A DNA stretch of 60,589 nucleotides from Trichlorobacter thiogenes (GTDB lineage: Bacteria > Desulfobacterota > Desulfuromonadia > Geobacterales > Pseudopelobacteraceae): the NCBI RefSeq assembly GCF_900167465.1, contig NZ_FUWR01000018.1, positions 1-60,589 of the forward strand, given 5' to 3'. A program made the translations under genes and the position numbers. The notes beneath the pieces are model-generated. The model did not search any database, was not told the DNA's origin, and saw nothing but the letters and a program-made list of their open reading frames with translations. Shown piece after piece: positions 60,349 to 60,589 of the stretch. Numbering within the stretch: position 1 is the stretch's first letter; every line of letters begins with the position of its first letter.

Positions 60349-60589
60349 ATGCGAGAGTGGCAAAGTTTAGCCCATGTAAAATGGGAGTGCAAATATCATG
60401 TTGTGATCGTGCCGAAATACCGTAAGAAGGTTCTTTACGGCAGGCTTCGAGGAGAAGTTGGCAAAATCATCCGTCAGTTATGTCGGCAGAAGGAAGTTGA
60501 ACTTATCGAGGGTCATGCCATGCCTGACCACATCCATCTGGTGTTGAGTATTCCACCGAAGTACAGTGTTTCGATGGTGATAGGGTATT
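60349..60589 (+). CDS. tnpA: IS200/IS605-type transposase TnpA, N-terminal part
   Basis: The ATG follows AGGAGG at 8 nt. The product begins MREWQSLAHVKWECKYHVVIVPKYRKKVLYG and contains the HUH motif in PDHIHLVLSIPPKYS, characteristic of the Y1 single-strand transposase. The catalytic Tyr would lie beyond the window edge, so the gene is incomplete here. Confidence 0.92.
   Translation, partial: MREWQSLAHVKWECKYHVVIVPKYRKKVLYGRLRGEVGKIIRQLCRQKEVELIEGHAMPDHIHLVLSIPPKYSVSMVIGY

Larger units (their letters stand above)
60237..60589 (+). mobile_element. IS200/IS605-like element, left part
   Basis: The element contains a subterminal hairpin, a ribosome-binding-site hairpin and a TnpA gene, the usual layout of the IS200/IS605 family left end. 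The exact left edge is not determined: it is between the last kinase-like base (about 60236) and the hairpin at 60252. These elements have no terminal inverted repeats and make no target duplication. The right end is outside the window. Confidence 0.75.

Noticed and set aside
1-60589. CRISPR array, prophage or rRNA operon
   Set aside because: No evenly spaced direct repeats, phage structural genes or rRNA sequence were seen. The tandem repeat in infB is coding.

Overview
The window looks like the chromosome of a Geobacteraceae (Desulfuromonadia) bacterium, close to Geobacter/Trichlorobacter lovleyi. This rests on gene content: a four-gene HyaSLBP-type uptake [NiFe] hydrogenase, citramalate synthase, a nine-haem cytochrome fused to a b-type membrane domain, sigma-54 regulators, a carboxynorspermidine-type polyamine route and a PilR-type regulator. 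The species is inferred. The window is bounded by insertion sequences: the tail of an ISL3-type element on the left and the start of an IS200/IS605-type element on the right. Each has cut a host gene.

Layout: 0.2-6.1 kb, minus strand: a ComEA-like protein, citramalate synthase, an HD-GYP protein and a HEAT-repeat protein. 6.2-11.4 kb: 4-alpha-glucanotransferase (plus), then a MoxR/DUF58/transglutaminase module (minus), followed by tRNA-Pro. 11.7-19.3 kb: GAF-HD-GYP protein, MazG, a DnaA-box-like cluster, Ogt, MurJ, a lipoprotein, a HAMP-GGDEF protein whose binding pocket resembles the cGAMP-making 'Hypr' class, and RmuC. 19.4-23.6 kb: the hydrogenase operon, with a MITE-like repeat at the end of the large-subunit gene. 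23.8-32.4 kb: an accessory respiratory region. 32.6-37.3 kb: polyphosphate kinase, a Rep/UvrD helicase and tRNA-Arg. 37.3-41.7 kb: speA and the carboxynorspermidine synthase and decarboxylase genes. 41.8-51.9 kb: the translation/RNA operons rimP-nusA-ylxRQ-infB-rbfA-nrnA-truB and rpsO-pnp. 52.1-55.2 kb: an ArsR regulator and bioF-bioH-bioC. 55.2-58.6 kb: GDP-mannose and dTDP-rhamnose precursor genes. 58.7-60.6 kb: a PilR-like regulator, a truncated sensor kinase and the IS200-type element.

The most unusual part is 24-32.5 kb. A secreted lipoprotein with three rhodanese-like domains is interrupted in frame by a UGA. A hairpin with a GGUCU apical loop, like the E. coli fdhF SECIS, follows directly, so I read it as a selenoprotein. 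Next comes a sigma-54-type promoter with two upstream TGTTGCA inverted repeats, followed by a NifX-like protein, two tiny membrane proteins, a domesticated transposase-like protein, a nine-haem b/c cytochrome resembling CbcL, a two-helix membrane protein, a PAS-PAS-AAA-Fis sigma-54 activator and a TPR protein. A convergent gene for a third small protein with the same N-terminus (MKAKxN[F/Y]S) has its own good sigma-54 promoter and a matching TGTTGCA-N2-TGCATCA site. I infer that the activator controls this module through these sites. The electron donor and acceptor cannot be read from sequence.
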